Below, one piece after another: positions 48,583 to 57,590 of a stretch of 64,000 nucleotides of DNA. Source of the stretch: Verrucomicrobiota bacterium (GTDB lineage Bacteria; Verrucomicrobiota; Verrucomicrobiia; Limisphaerales; UBA11320). Both the position numbers and the translations under genes were made by a program. The stretch's first letter is position 1, and each line of letters opens with the position of its first letter. Where the stretch lies: contig JACQFQ010000005.1 in assembly GCA_016199985.1 (NCBI GenBank), forward strand, positions 62,001 to 126,000. The letters run 5' to 3'. A model generated the notes under the pieces. It saw only the letters and a program-made list of their open reading frames with translations, was not told the origin of the DNA and did no database searches.

Positions 48583-48769
48583 GAGCGCCAGGTTAAGTTC
48601 GTGCTGCGCCGACAACGGCGTTTGCCTTCAGGCATAATCTCGCAGGAAGACGGGTTCGGCGCTTCAAGGAGAAGCGGCGATTTGCAAGATCCGCTCTGTC
48701 CGTCGTGCAAGATGCACATTCGTGAACCTGAAAGGGGCCGATTTGGCCGGTATTCACAGGATCTCTCCA

Positions 48770-48785
48770 CGGCACAAGACAAGCG
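48770..48785 (+). promoter_or_regulatory. Weak sigma-54-like element before the truncated BON lipoprotein
   Basis: CGGCACAAGACAAGCG has GG-N10-GC spacing and GGCAC, but it lies only 12 bases before the ATG, so it may be chance. Confidence 0.2.
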
Positions 48786-48796
48786 GAGAATGAGGC

Positions 48797-49066
48797 ATGA
48801 ATATGCCGCCGCCGCCCCAGCGAAGAACAACGCATCTCATTGGAACCCCTATGGCTCTTGGATTAACCCTCCTCGCCACCGGCTGCGCCGGGAGCCGATG
48901 CGATCGCAGCACAGAAGGATCCATCGATGACAGCGCCACCACCTCTAGGGTGAAGAGCGCTTGGGGAGGCGACGCCCTTTACAGTTACCAGGATATGAAC
49001 GTGACCGCTTTCAAAGGCCACATGCCGCTGAGCGGTTTCGTGCAGAGCAAGGAGCAACCGTACTGA
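48797..49066 (+). pseudogene. Truncated BON-domain lipoprotein
   Basis: The 89-residue frame has a lipoprotein signal ending LLATGC and then begins a BON domain: GSIDDSATTSRVKSAWGGDA, MNVTAFKGHMPLSGFVQSKE. A complete domain would continue with about 30 more residues (A--IA--V-GV--V-N-I), but the frame stops at SKEQPY. The following DNA shows no continuation in any frame. The start ATG has GAATGAGG upstream, so a short product could still be made. It immediately precedes the ABC importer genes. Confidence 0.65.
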
Positions 49067-49116
49067 TGCGCGCAGCGGAAAGGTTCGTTTGCCGGCGCGC
49101 GTGATTGCGCCCCACA

Positions 49117-50139
49117 ATGACAGCGACCCATTGCGCCAAATTATTGCTCGCCGGGCTTTGCTGCACCGCCGCAACCCAAGGCACGGTTGCGGAGGAAGCG
49201 CGCTCGCTGCGGCTGGGCCATTTCCCGAACATCACTCACGCTCAGGCTTTGTACGCGAAGGCTGGAGGGCATTTTGAAAAGAAGCTGGGAATTCCGGTCA
49301 AGTGGAGTTCCTTCAATGCCGGCCCGACGGCCATCGAAGCCCTTTTCACCGATGCTATAGACGCCTCTTTCATCGGGCCCGGTCCGGCGATCAACGGGTT
49401 CATTCGTTCCCGCGGTGAGAAATTCGTCATCATCGCGGGCGTGGCGAGCGGCGGCGCGGGGCTGGTGTTGCGCAAAGGGACGGGCATCAAGGATGAAAAG
49501 GATTTTGGCGAAGCAACGATCGCCACACCACAGCTGGGAAACACGCAGGACATCGCGGCGCGCATCTGGTTCACGGAACGTGGCTACAGATTCAGGGAGA
49601 AAGGCGGAACACTGACCTTGCTCGCTCTTTCCAATCCGGATCAACTGACGCTTTTCAAGAAGGGCGAGATTCAAGGCGCGTGGACGGTGGAGCCCTGGCT
49701 TGCGAGGTTGGAGATTGAATGTGGTGGAGAACTTTTCCTGGACGAGAAGTCTTTGTGGCCAGACGGACGCTACGCCACAACTGTGCTCATCATCAGCCGA
49801 GAGTTTTTGGCGTCGAACTTGGAGCTCACAAGAAATCTGTTGCGGGCATTGGTGGAAGTGACTCAGCAGATCAACGAAAGCAAGATCGAAGCGGCGAAGA
49901 TCCTCAACGCCCAGTTGAAGAAGGAAACGGGCAAGTTTCTGGCGGACGCCGTAATCGCCAAGGCCTTGGATCGCGTCGAGTTTACGTGGGATCCAGTGGC
50001 GTCGTCCTTGCGCAAATCCGCGGAGTCCGCGCATCGAATCGGATTCTTGAGAAAAGCGCCGGACCTCAAGGGCGTTTTTCAACTGGAGGCGCTCAATGAG
50101 GTGCTCAAGGAGAAGAATCTCCCTGCCGTCGCCGAATGA
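49117..50139 (+). CDS. ABC importer substrate-binding protein (sulfonate/nitrate/taurine type)
   Basis: The 340-residue protein has a signal peptide (CAKLLLAGLCCTAATQGTVA) and the SsuA/TauA/NrtA-type periplasmic fold: LRLGHFPNITHAQALYAKAG, VKWSSFNAGPTAIEALFTDA, DASFIGPGPAINGFIRSRGE and SVASGGAGLVL-like IIAGVASGGAGLVLRKG. Family members bind aliphatic sulfonates, taurine, nitrate, bicarbonate or pyrimidine precursors, and the ligand cannot be set from sequence. The ATG at 49117 is taken over TTG at 49105. It is the first gene of a three-gene importer (binding protein, ATPase, permease). No desulfonating or nitrate-reducing enzyme lies nearby. Confidence 0.88.
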   Translation: MTATHCAKLLLAGLCCTAATQGTVAEEARSLRLGHFPNITHAQALYAKAGGHFEKKLGIPVKWSSFNAGPTAIEALFTDAIDASFIGPGPAINGFIRSRGEKFVIIAGVASGGAGLVLRKGTGIKDEKDFGEATIATPQLGNTQDIAARIWFTERGYRFREKGGTLTLLALSNPDQLTLFKKGEIQGAWTVEPWLARLEIECGGELFLDEKSLWPDGRYATTVLIISREFLASNLELTRNLLRALVEVTQQINESKIEAAKILNAQLKKETGKFLADAVIAKALDRVEFTWDPVASSLRKSAESAHRIGFLRKAPDLKGVFQLEALNEVLKEKNLPAVAE

Positions 50140-50152
50140 AACCCTCTCTTGC

Positions 50153-50986
50153 ATGAAAGTCGCGCCAAACCCAGAACCCCTCCTGACGCCGCCCGCGATG
50201 GCTTCGGCAAAGCTACGCATCGAACGGGTGGTCAAAACATTCCAGAACGCGACTCAGACGGTGGAAGCCCTGCAACCCATGAGTCTGGATGTTCAGGAAG
50301 GCGAGTACGTGGTTCTGTTTGGTCCGTCCGGTTGCGGCAAATCGACACTGCTCAATTTGGTCGCTGGATTTGAAGAACCCACCGACGGGACAATCTTTTT
50401 GGATGGCAAGGAGGTGAAAGGTCCGGGCAACGACCGTCTGATGATGTTCCAGGAACACGCCTTGTTTCCTTGGCTCAATGTCATCGACAATGTCATGTAT
50501 GGCTTGAAATGGGAACGCGCCTATCGTTTTCGATTCCGCGCGCGCCGAAAAAGGGCGATGGAATTGCTGGAGATGGTTCACCTGACTGAGTTCGCCCGCT
50601 CCTCCATCCATGAATTGTCCGGCGGGATGAAACAGCGCGTGGCCCTCGCGCGCGCGCTCGCTCCCGACCCGCAAGTGTTGTTAATTGATGAGCCTTTCCC
50701 CGCTCTCGATGCCTTGGTTCGGGCCAAGCTCTATGCCCAGCTTCAAGACATCCTCGTTCGCACCCGGAAAACCATTCTTTCAGTCACCCACGACCCACAT
50801 GAAGCCGCCTGCCTGGCTGATCGCGTCGTTGTCTTCACTGCCCGGCCTGGCCGCCTGAAAACTCAAATCCAAATCGACCTGCCGCGCCCGCGCGACATCA
50901 ATGATCCACAGGTGGCTGATTACGCCCGGGGCATTGCCGCCGAGTTGGAAGACACGAATGAAGAAGAATTCGGAACGAAACCATAA
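50153..50986 (+). CDS. ABC importer ATP-binding protein (SsuB/TauB/NrtD type)
   Basis: The 277-residue ATPase has Walker A GPSGCGKST, the Q-loop in MMFQEHALFPWL, the signature LSGGMKQR, Walker B VLLIDEPF and the H-loop SVTHDPHEA. The usual DEPFGALDA reads DEPFPALDA, an uncommon Gly-to-Pro change in the D-loop region. It powers import with the permease encoded by the overlapping next gene. The start at 50153 (MKVAPNP) lies 13 bases after the binding-protein stop; an in-frame GTG/ATG further upstream would overlap it. Confidence 0.92.
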   Translation: MKVAPNPEPLLTPPAMASAKLRIERVVKTFQNATQTVEALQPMSLDVQEGEYVVLFGPSGCGKSTLLNLVAGFEEPTDGTIFLDGKEVKGPGNDRLMMFQEHALFPWLNVIDNVMYGLKWERAYRFRFRARRKRAMELLEMVHLTEFARSSIHELSGGMKQRVALARALAPDPQVLLIDEPFPALDALVRAKLYAQLQDILVRTRKTILSVTHDPHEAACLADRVVVFTARPGRLKTQIQIDLPRPRDINDPQVADYARGIAAELEDTNEEEFGTKP

Positions 50987-51740
50987 GTATTACGTCCTCG
51001 GCTTCTACCTGTTGCTGCTGGGTTCGTGGCAGTTGTTTTCCAGCCTCAATCTCATTCAGGATTATCTTTTTCCCGCTCCGGTGGATGTGGCCAGGCGGCT
51101 CTGGCAATTGGGCAGCGAAGGGTTTCTCTGGCCCAGTATTGAAGCCACCCTGGCGCGCATGGCCGTTGGTTTCTCCATCTCCGCCGGCACTGGCCTCATT
51201 ATTGGTCTCTTGATGGGCATGAGCCGGTTGATCAATGGATGTCTGCGTTCCTTGTTCCTTGGCCTGCAAACGCTGCCGACCGCCGGCTGGGTTCCCATTT
51301 CTGTTCTGTTGTTCGGGCTCAGCGACCATGGCATTTACTTTGTCATCATCATGAGTTCTGTGGCAGCCGTGGCCATCGCCACTTCAGACGGCATCCTTAA
51401 CATTTCCCCCATCTATCTGCGCGCCGCCCGCACTCTGGGCACTCCTGCGTATGCGATGCCCTCTCATATTATCCTTCCCGCCGCGCTGCCGGGGATCATT
51501 ACGGGAATCAAGCTGGGCTGGACTCTGGGTTGGCACGGAGCCGTCTCCGCGGAGCTGATCAAATCCAGTGTGGGCCTCGGGTACCTTCTGTACATGGGCC
51601 GCGAGTTGAATGATGTCTCGCAGGTCATCGCCATCATGCTGATCACGATCCTGTTTGGCCTGCTGCTCGATCGTTTCCTCTTTGGACTGATCGAAAGGAG
51701 CGTCCGGATTCGTTGGGGGCTTGAGTCTAATGCGGCCTGA
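50958..51740 (+). CDS. ABC importer permease (SsuC/TauC/NrtB type)
   Basis: The 260-residue protein has about six transmembrane segments (YYVLGFYLLLLGSWQLFSSL, VGFSISAGTGLIIGLLMGMS, GIYFVIIMSSVAAVAIATSD). The EAA-type cytoplasmic loop is RAARTLGTPAYAMPSHIILP followed by AALPGIITGIKLGWTLGWHG. It belongs to the binding-protein-dependent permeases for sulfonate, taurine or nitrate. It overlaps the ATPase gene by 29 bases, so translation is coupled. The island appears to end here; the next gene is on the opposite strand and of flank type. Confidence 0.92.
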   Translation: MKKNSERNHKYYVLGFYLLLLGSWQLFSSLNLIQDYLFPAPVDVARRLWQLGSEGFLWPSIEATLARMAVGFSISAGTGLIIGLLMGMSRLINGCLRSLFLGLQTLPTAGWVPISVLLFGLSDHGIYFVIIMSSVAAVAIATSDGILNISPIYLRAARTLGTPAYAMPSHIILPAALPGIITGIKLGWTLGWHGAVSAELIKSSVGLGYLLYMGRELNDVSQVIAIMLITILFGLLLDRFLFGLIERSVRIRWGLESNAA

Positions 51741-51801
51741 AGGAAGCCCCCGCGACGAGGGTTTTAGATCGAAGATTGAACCGCGCTTCCGCTCTCGGCT
51801 C

Positions 51802-51844
51802 GTGGAAAAGAAAGGGCCGCTGGCATGCTCTGCCTGCGGCCCTT
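51802..51844 (-). terminator. Terminator hairpin between convergent genes
   Basis: AAGGGCCGC (51812-51820) pairs perfectly with GCGGCCCTT (51836-51844). On the minus strand it is followed by TTTCTTTTCC, so it terminates the Ig-like protein gene; on the plus strand the tail is weaker. Confidence 0.7.
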
Positions 51845-51878
51845 ATTGCCTCTATCTGACGCTTCGTGGCGCTGCGCC

Positions 51879-53213
51879 TTACATGTCGTACGGGTTGCTC
51901 AGAATCGAGTAAGAGCTCACCCGGTAGAACTTGGCGCCTGGAAGCGCGGGGACTTCGTACGGCGAACCCACAAGACCAAGGTCTGTGTACGGCCCTTCCA
52001 CCTTATCCGCGGCTTGCAGCACCGCATACGATTGCCAGACCGCGCCTACCGCGTCCCAGTTGATCGACACCGTCGGCGAGGCTGGGGCGCCTTTCAGCTC
52101 CACGGTGAGGGTGCGGGTCAGGGTCGTGTCCACGGTGAGTGTGCTCGGGGCACTCTGGGCGTCTCCGTAGGCGTTGGAAGCCACGAGATCGTAATCATCC
52201 TCGTCCTCGGGGCCGGTGATCACGCGGGTGTAGGTGGGGGAGGTGGCCCCTTTGATCTCCACGCCGCCCTTGCGCCATTGCAGCTTGAGCGGCGGGACTC
52301 CGATCACTCCCGCTCTTAGGGTAAGGGTGTCGCCCACGGCGGCCGAGGCAGACCGTGGCGACATGGTCACGACGGGCTGGTCGGTGATGATGAATCCAGC
52401 GATGGTGCTGGACCGGTTGTAGCCGCCCGGGTTGGCCATGTGCGCGGCGCGGTCGCCGGTGATGATGAGGTCATCGGTGTCCACGGGGCCGCTCGAGGTG
52501 CTGATGCCACCGCCGACGCCGCGTGTCCAGGCGGTATCCCCTGAGTTGCCGACAGGCGGCGTGCTGGCGTAGACGACCCTCTGGGTGGTTGAGAGCGTTG
52601 CATCCACGATGAAGGCGTCAGCCAACGTCTGCATCGAGTCGGCGGCGCCGATCAACTGGACCACGAATGGGTTTGACTTCCAGAGGCTCTTCAATCCCTT
52701 GATCTCGATCACATAGCCCGGCTTGTTGTTATCCCCCCCGTTGGAGCCGGGACCAAAGTTGACGCCGTCCCGAAGAAAGCCCCAATAGACCTGTTCCTCG
52801 CCGGGACGATGACCGTTCCCGCCGAAAGTGAAATGCGGTCCCGGGCGGTCATACCCGCCAAAGCCGCTGACGTTCGCCGTGTAGGCCGACCAGACCACGT
52901 CGAGCGAACCCTCAGGCAACGGATTGAGTCCGCCGTCCGTCGAATTGACGTCGATCGTCTCTTCGAGCGTGAAGTAATCGGCCGCGCACCCGTATCCGGT
53001 GTCCATTTGGGTGAGACTCTCCCAGCTCTCAGGATCGATGCCGAAGGCCCGTGCCGTTACGATGGAACCGTTATACGAGGCTGCCGAGCAGTAGTGGGTT
53101 TGGAAGTTGAAACCAACCGTTGCCGCATGGCTGACTCCGAGCATCAGGCACGCTGCCGAGACTGTAGAGGCGGCGTGGAATGTTTTTCGTCTAGATGGCC
53201 AAACTTGTTTCAT
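51879..53213 (-). CDS. Secreted protein with Ig-like domain and RFYR-type C-terminal module
   Basis: The 444-residue protein has a signal peptide (KTFHAASTVSAACLMLGVSH, cut after AA). A first domain (about 30-285) of unknown type has GFNFQTHYCSAASYNGSIVT and DRPGPHFTFGGNGHRPG. An immunoglobulin-like domain at about 290-375 has SAAVGDTLTLRAGVIGVPPL, LQWRKGGVEIKGATSPTYTR and DEDDYDLVASNAYGDAQS. The C-terminus (SYAVLQAADKVEGPYTDLG, then PGAKFYRVSS) resembles the end module of other secreted proteins in this window. The ATG at 53213 is preferred over GTG at 53240. A surface-binding role is inferred; no enzyme motif is visible. Confidence 0.75.
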   Translation of the reverse strand: MKQVWPSRRKTFHAASTVSAACLMLGVSHAATVGFNFQTHYCSAASYNGSIVTARAFGIDPESWESLTQMDTGYGCAADYFTLEETIDVNSTDGGLNPLPEGSLDVVWSAYTANVSGFGGYDRPGPHFTFGGNGHRPGEEQVYWGFLRDGVNFGPGSNGGDNNKPGYVIEIKGLKSLWKSNPFVVQLIGAADSMQTLADAFIVDATLSTTQRVVYASTPPVGNSGDTAWTRGVGGGISTSSGPVDTDDLIITGDRAAHMANPGGYNRSSTIAGFIITDQPVVTMSPRSASAAVGDTLTLRAGVIGVPPLKLQWRKGGVEIKGATSPTYTRVITGPEDEDDYDLVASNAYGDAQSAPSTLTVDTTLTRTLTVELKGAPASPTVSINWDAVGAVWQSYAVLQAADKVEGPYTDLGLVGSPYEVPALPGAKFYRVSSYSILSNPYDM

Positions 53214-53454
53214 AGGGATTTCGAAGGTTTTGGGGTTCACTAATGATGATCGACTAACTTAGGCCGTGGATCGCACTCCCCCTGCTAAGGTTGGAGGCGC
53301 GACCTAGCTTTGGTGTTGAAGCAGATAGAAGGGTTGGTTCATTGTCAAGAGCACGCTCGTTGGATTTGGACGCACTCGGACCGTGGCTTGGGGATCCTCG
53401 CGAGGAACCCTATCAGGCTCCGCAACCCCGTCGCGCCGTCGAGGCTTGCCGTCA

Positions 53455-54981
53455 ATGTCGCTCAAATCAATGAAACCGATCGAGGTCAAGAAGCTGCTCC
53501 AACAGGCGCGCGCCCTGCTTCACTCTCGCCAATTCGCCGCTGCGATCGCCCTGTATCAGAGAGTCGTCCAAGCGGTTCCGGGCGATGGGGCTGTGTGGTT
53601 TGAGTACGGCAGCGCGGCGTCGGGAGCGCAGGACCTAGCGCTCGCCGAACAGGCCTGGGGCAAGGCGCTGGAGGCCGCGCCGAAGAACGCCGAGTTGATC
53701 GGGATGATCGGCCATCGCTACCAGGGGCTCCGTCGCACAGAGAAAGCTCGTGAGTGCTACGCCCGGGCGGCGGCCGCGGACCCCGGCGCCATCAACCCTC
53801 GAATCAGCCTCGCGGTCCTCATGGAGCAATGCCACCGTTTGGATGACGCGCGCGCCGCCGTGGCGGAGTGCCTGCGCATCGACTCCCGCGACGACCAGGC
53901 CCGCTACTTCGGAGCCGTGCTCGACCGTCGCGAGGGTCGCCTCGAGGAGGCCGAGACCCGCCTGCGCGACCTGATCCTGTCCGAACCCCGTCATCCGTAC
54001 GTCCGCTACGCAAGCCGGTATGAGCTGGCGCAAGTGCTGGATCGGACGGACCGGTGCGAAGAGGCGATGAAGATGCTGGCGGAGGCAAAGGCTCTCGTCC
54101 GGGCCATTACTGACGCCGGCGCCCTCATCCGGGGATACGACCAGGGCGCCGAGCGCGCGCGGCGGTTCGCGGAGCGGTTCCCCAAGGATATCCTTCGCAC
54201 TTGGGCCACTTACTTCCCCGTGGCGAAGCGGGAGCCTGTTCCCCCCCTCGCGTTTCTCGGCGGCCATCCCCGCAGCGGGACCACGCTCCTCGAGCAGATC
54301 TTGGGCGCGCATCCCGGGGTGGCGGCGTTCGACGAGTCCCCGGCGTTCCTGGATGTGCTCCAACCGGCGTTTCACGCCTCGAGCGACCTCTCGAGCCAAC
54401 GGATCAACACCCTGCGGCGGCTCTATACGCGGACGCTCTTGCGAGAGTTGGAGGTCCCCCCTGCGGGCCGCCTTCTCCTGGACAAAAATCCGTCGCCAAC
54501 CGCCCGAATGCCGCTCTGGCTGCGCGTGTTTCCCGAGCTTCGGGTGCTCATCGCCCTGCGGGATCCGCGGGATGTGGTCCTCAGCTGTTACTTTCAAAAC
54601 ATCCCGTTGAACGCGGTGAACGTGAACTTCCTCGCTTTCGATCGTCTGGCGAAGCATTACGCCGATCTGATGGACATCTGGCTAACGGTGCGGGAGTGGG
54701 AGGGATTTGCCTGGATTGAGACGCGCTACGAAGACACGGTTGCGGACCTGCAGAAGGAGGGGCGGCGAGTGACAGAATTCCTGGGGCTGACGTGGCATGA
54801 CGACCAGAACGTCTTTTTTGAGAAGAGCCGCGAGAAGCAGTTCTACTCGCCCACTTATCAGGATGTCACGCGGCCTATCTACACGCGATCCGTGGCCCGA
54901 TGGCAGATGTATGAGCGGCACCTCGCGCCGATCCTCCCCGCGCTCGAGCCGTATTGCCGACGGTTTGGCTACGCGGTGTGA
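53455..54981 (+). CDS. TPR-repeat sulfotransferase family protein
   Basis: In this 508-residue protein residues 10-240 form about five tetratricopeptide repeats (AAIALYQRVVQAVPGDGAVW, KARECYARAAAADPGAINPR, ARAAVAECLRIDSRDDQARY). Residues 265-508 are a sulfotransferase domain with the 5'-PAPS loop LGGHPRSGTTLLEQILGAHP (about 268-287), DKNP, and the 3'-phosphate site LRVLIALRDPRDVVLSCYF. The family transfers sulfate from PAPS to carbohydrate, protein or small molecules; the acceptor is unknown. The ATG at 53455 is chosen since upstream residues have no family features. It is divergent from the Ig protein gene. Confidence 0.88.
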   Translation: MSLKSMKPIEVKKLLQQARALLHSRQFAAAIALYQRVVQAVPGDGAVWFEYGSAASGAQDLALAEQAWGKALEAAPKNAELIGMIGHRYQGLRRTEKARECYARAAAADPGAINPRISLAVLMEQCHRLDDARAAVAECLRIDSRDDQARYFGAVLDRREGRLEEAETRLRDLILSEPRHPYVRYASRYELAQVLDRTDRCEEAMKMLAEAKALVRAITDAGALIRGYDQGAERARRFAERFPKDILRTWATYFPVAKREPVPPLAFLGGHPRSGTTLLEQILGAHPGVAAFDESPAFLDVLQPAFHASSDLSSQRINTLRRLYTRTLLRELEVPPAGRLLLDKNPSPTARMPLWLRVFPELRVLIALRDPRDVVLSCYFQNIPLNAVNVNFLAFDRLAKHYADLMDIWLTVREWEGFAWIETRYEDTVADLQKEGRRVTEFLGLTWHDDQNVFFEKSREKQFYSPTYQDVTRPIYTRSVARWQMYERHLAPILPALEPYCRRFGYAV

Positions 54982-55202
54982 CGGCCGTCCGGGAGAACTG
55001 AAGGTCGTGCGGATCCAACCGGGCAATGCCGAGCTTCTCGCCCTGATTCTCATAGAGGCGCTTCACCGAGGATCTGTCATCCTCCGATCGCTTGAAGTCG
55101 TGGCGGGAAACACAGCCTCCGAACTTGCGCTCGGTCAGGCGCGGACGGGATGCCCGTGAAACGCGGGCCACTCCGCCCGTTCCGACCCGGTTCAACGGCC
55201 GG

Positions 55203-55877
55203 CTATTCCAAAAACTTCACGAACTCGTTCAATGAAGCCCGCTCGGTCTTCAGCTTGTTGACGACGGCGGTTTCGTCGGCGTACCCGAGCGACATGCCGC
55301 AGACGAGGGCTTCGTTCTCCCCCGCCCCGATGTGCGGGAGGATGATGGTGTGGAATTCGTTGAAGGCCGCTTGCGGGCAGGTGTCAAGTCCCTCGACGCG
55401 GGCGGCAAGCATGAGGCTCTGAAGGAACATGCCGTAGTCCATCCAACTCCCCTGCTCCATCACGCGCTCGATGGTGAACATGAGCCCGACCGGAGCGCCG
55501 AAGAACTCGAAGTTGCGGTTCCATTGCCTGCGAATCCGCTCAATGTCTCGACGCTCAATGCCCAGCAAGCCATACATGTCGTAGCCAATCTTCCGGCGAC
55601 GCTCGATATAGGGCGACGCCCATTGACGCGGATAGTAAACGTACGGCTCGGTGTATTTGGTCGGGCGGTCAGGATCGAGGGTGGCGGCGATGAGCTTCTC
55701 GATGAGGCTGGCGAGAGCGGCGCCAGTAAGAACAGCGACGCGCCAGGGCTGTGTGTTTGTTCCCGACGGAGCGCGACCCGCCGCGAGGAGGATCCGCTCC
55801 AGGGTCGCTTGAGGAATCGGCGTGGGCAGAAACGCGCGGACCGAGCGTCGCGAGTAGAACAAGTCGTGATTCGACAT
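55203..55877 (-). CDS. Nitroreductase family FMN oxidoreductase
   Basis: This 224-residue nitroreductase-fold protein has LFYSRRSVRAFLPTPIPQAT with the FMN-phosphate RRSVR motif, AAGRAPSGTNTQPWRVAVLT, the central SWMDYGMFLQSLMLAARVEG, and GLDTCPQAAFNEFHTIILPH with LVCGMSLGYAD near the end. Such enzymes reduce nitroaromatics, quinones or related compounds with NAD(P)H. The start MSNHDLFYS at 55877 fits family members; 55895 would add six residues. No partner gene suggests a specific substrate. Confidence 0.9.
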   Translation of the reverse strand: MSNHDLFYSRRSVRAFLPTPIPQATLERILLAAGRAPSGTNTQPWRVAVLTGAALASLIEKLIAATLDPDRPTKYTEPYVYYPRQWASPYIERRRKIGYDMYGLLGIERRDIERIRRQWNRNFEFFGAPVGLMFTIERVMEQGSWMDYGMFLQSLMLAARVEGLDTCPQAAFNEFHTIILPHIGAGENEALVCGMSLGYADETAVVNKLKTERASLNEFVKFLE

Positions 55878-55956
55878 TGCCCGAGGTTTCCGCATCCGAA
55901 TGAGCGCCGCAAGTGGATTACGGAGCCGCGGAGGAATGCATCAGGTGGGCCGATCC

Positions 55957-57402
55957 TCACGGAAACAAGGTCTGATGGAACACCGAGCGATAGAACCTCC
56001 GTTCCCCCATCGGCGGCCGGTCGAAATAGAACGCCGCAAGGTTCCCGGGTTGAAACGCCCCCAGACGCGTCCAAGCGAGCAAGTCGGAACTCGCCTCGAG
56101 ATCGTATTCGCCCGGCGCGAGAGAACCTTCCGGGATCGTCAGCGCCACCGTGCCCTCGCGCTGGACAGCGATGCGCAACGCGCGATCGATGACGAAGATT
56201 CGCACCGGACCCGCCGCAACCGTCGTTCCTCGCTCGCCGACGGCCCGCGCCGTCAGATAGTACAGGCCAGCGCGGACATTGGTCCACCCCTGCCACGGAC
56301 GCGACGACAACCCGCCGGAAGGTGGACGAACCGGTATTTGCAGAACGGTCTCCATGCCCGGAAGCGGATGCGCGCACGGACATAACCAACAGCAGAAGCT
56401 GGCATCGGCGATCTTGAGTCCATTCGCAAAGATTTCCGCGTTGAGAAACACATCGTCCGTCGCGAACGCGCGCAACAGGATGGGGATTTCGTCGAGTGTG
56501 GAGAAAACGTCGTTCCGGCCCGGTTGGTTGAATGTCAGGACCGGTTGCGAGGGTCTCGGTCCGACCGTTATCGAGACTTGCTGCGAGGTCACGACGGTTC
56601 CGTCGAAACGCACTGCCCTGGCGGTCAGGACGCGCGGTCCGGGCGCCGCAGAGTCCCACTCGAAGGTGTGGGTGATGAGCGTTCCTGGATCCGGCGCGCG
56701 AATGAAAAAAATCTCGGACTCGCCGATCCGCTGGTCGCCGTCCAGGAACTCAACATGGCTGATGTAGCCGTCCAGGTCGATGGCGTTGGCTTCGACGGTG
56801 ATCGCCTGGCCCCAGTTCAACACAGCCCCATCCGGCGGTTGTGTGAGACGCAGGCTCGCCTGGCTGATCCCGTCGTCGCGAATGAAAACGGTGGCGCTCT
56901 CGTGAGCTGGCTCGATCTCGAAGCCAAGTCGGCATGGGATGCCCAGCGGCGGTTGAGTGTCAGGGGGGCAGTGCGACAGCGTGGCCACCACGGTCTCGAT
57001 CCCCTCGGCGAGGTCATCGATGCTGGGAACAATTGCGATTCGAGTCGCGCTTTCGCCAGCGGGAATGGAAGCCAGGAAGGGCGGCGCGGGATAGTCCACG
57101 CCGTTCGACGCGGTCCCGGAAAACAACACGAAGACCTGCAAGCCGTCGTTGGCGGGTCCGAGGCGCGAGATCGTGAACTCGCCCCGGAGCGCCAGCCGTC
57201 GGAGCGGGTTCGATGTCTCTTCTGCGACGCGTCGAGTGGCTTCGATGCGCACGAGCGGGAGCGGTTCCCCGCCCACGGCAGCAGGTGAGCCAGGGGCAGC
57301 CTGGCTTTGGTGAATCGCGACCATCGCCGCGGCGGATCCCACGACGATCAGCGCGGAGGGGAAAAAAGGACGAATCCCAAGAAGCAGGTTTGAATATCGC
57401 AT
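55957..57402 (-). CDS. Secreted Calx-beta/Ig-like protein with RFYR-type C-terminal module
   Basis: The 481-residue protein has an N-terminal export signal (FFPSALIVVGSAAAMVAIHQ). A Calx-beta-like domain at about 45-165 has EFTISRLGPANDGLQVFVLF, GTASNGVDYPAP and ATVFIRDDG. Two Ig-like segments follow (AITVEANAIDLDGYISHVEF and IPILLRAFATDDVFLNAEIF). The C-terminus is LEASSDLLAWTRLGAFQPGN and then RRFYRSVFHQTLFP, the module shared with other secreted proteins here. A cysteine-rich segment (FCCWLCPCAHP) is unusual. The ATG at 57402 is preferred over TTG at 57429. A surface or matrix role is inferred. Confidence 0.7.
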   Translation of the reverse strand: MRYSNLLLGIRPFFPSALIVVGSAAAMVAIHQSQAAPGSPAAVGGEPLPLVRIEATRRVAEETSNPLRRLALRGEFTISRLGPANDGLQVFVLFSGTASNGVDYPAPPFLASIPAGESATRIAIVPSIDDLAEGIETVVATLSHCPPDTQPPLGIPCRLGFEIEPAHESATVFIRDDGISQASLRLTQPPDGAVLNWGQAITVEANAIDLDGYISHVEFLDGDQRIGESEIFFIRAPDPGTLITHTFEWDSAAPGPRVLTARAVRFDGTVVTSQQVSITVGPRPSQPVLTFNQPGRNDVFSTLDEIPILLRAFATDDVFLNAEIFANGLKIADASFCCWLCPCAHPLPGMETVLQIPVRPPSGGLSSRPWQGWTNVRAGLYYLTARAVGERGTTVAAGPVRIFVIDRALRIAVQREGTVALTIPEGSLAPGEYDLEASSDLLAWTRLGAFQPGNLAAFYFDRPPMGERRFYRSVFHQTLFP

Positions 57403-57590
57403 AGGAGACGCAATGTTGAGTGGATCCAAGTCATAGCGGCTTCAGCCCCGAGACAACCGCGGTTCTCCTGATCGCTCCGCAGGTTCCACCACCGGCGATC
57501 CGATCCGTCCGGGAACCCTGGCAAACCACGCCCTGAAAAGCGAACTCTTACGCGCGCCCCTTGCGGCCTCCTGCAACCCGAGCTTGGGGG

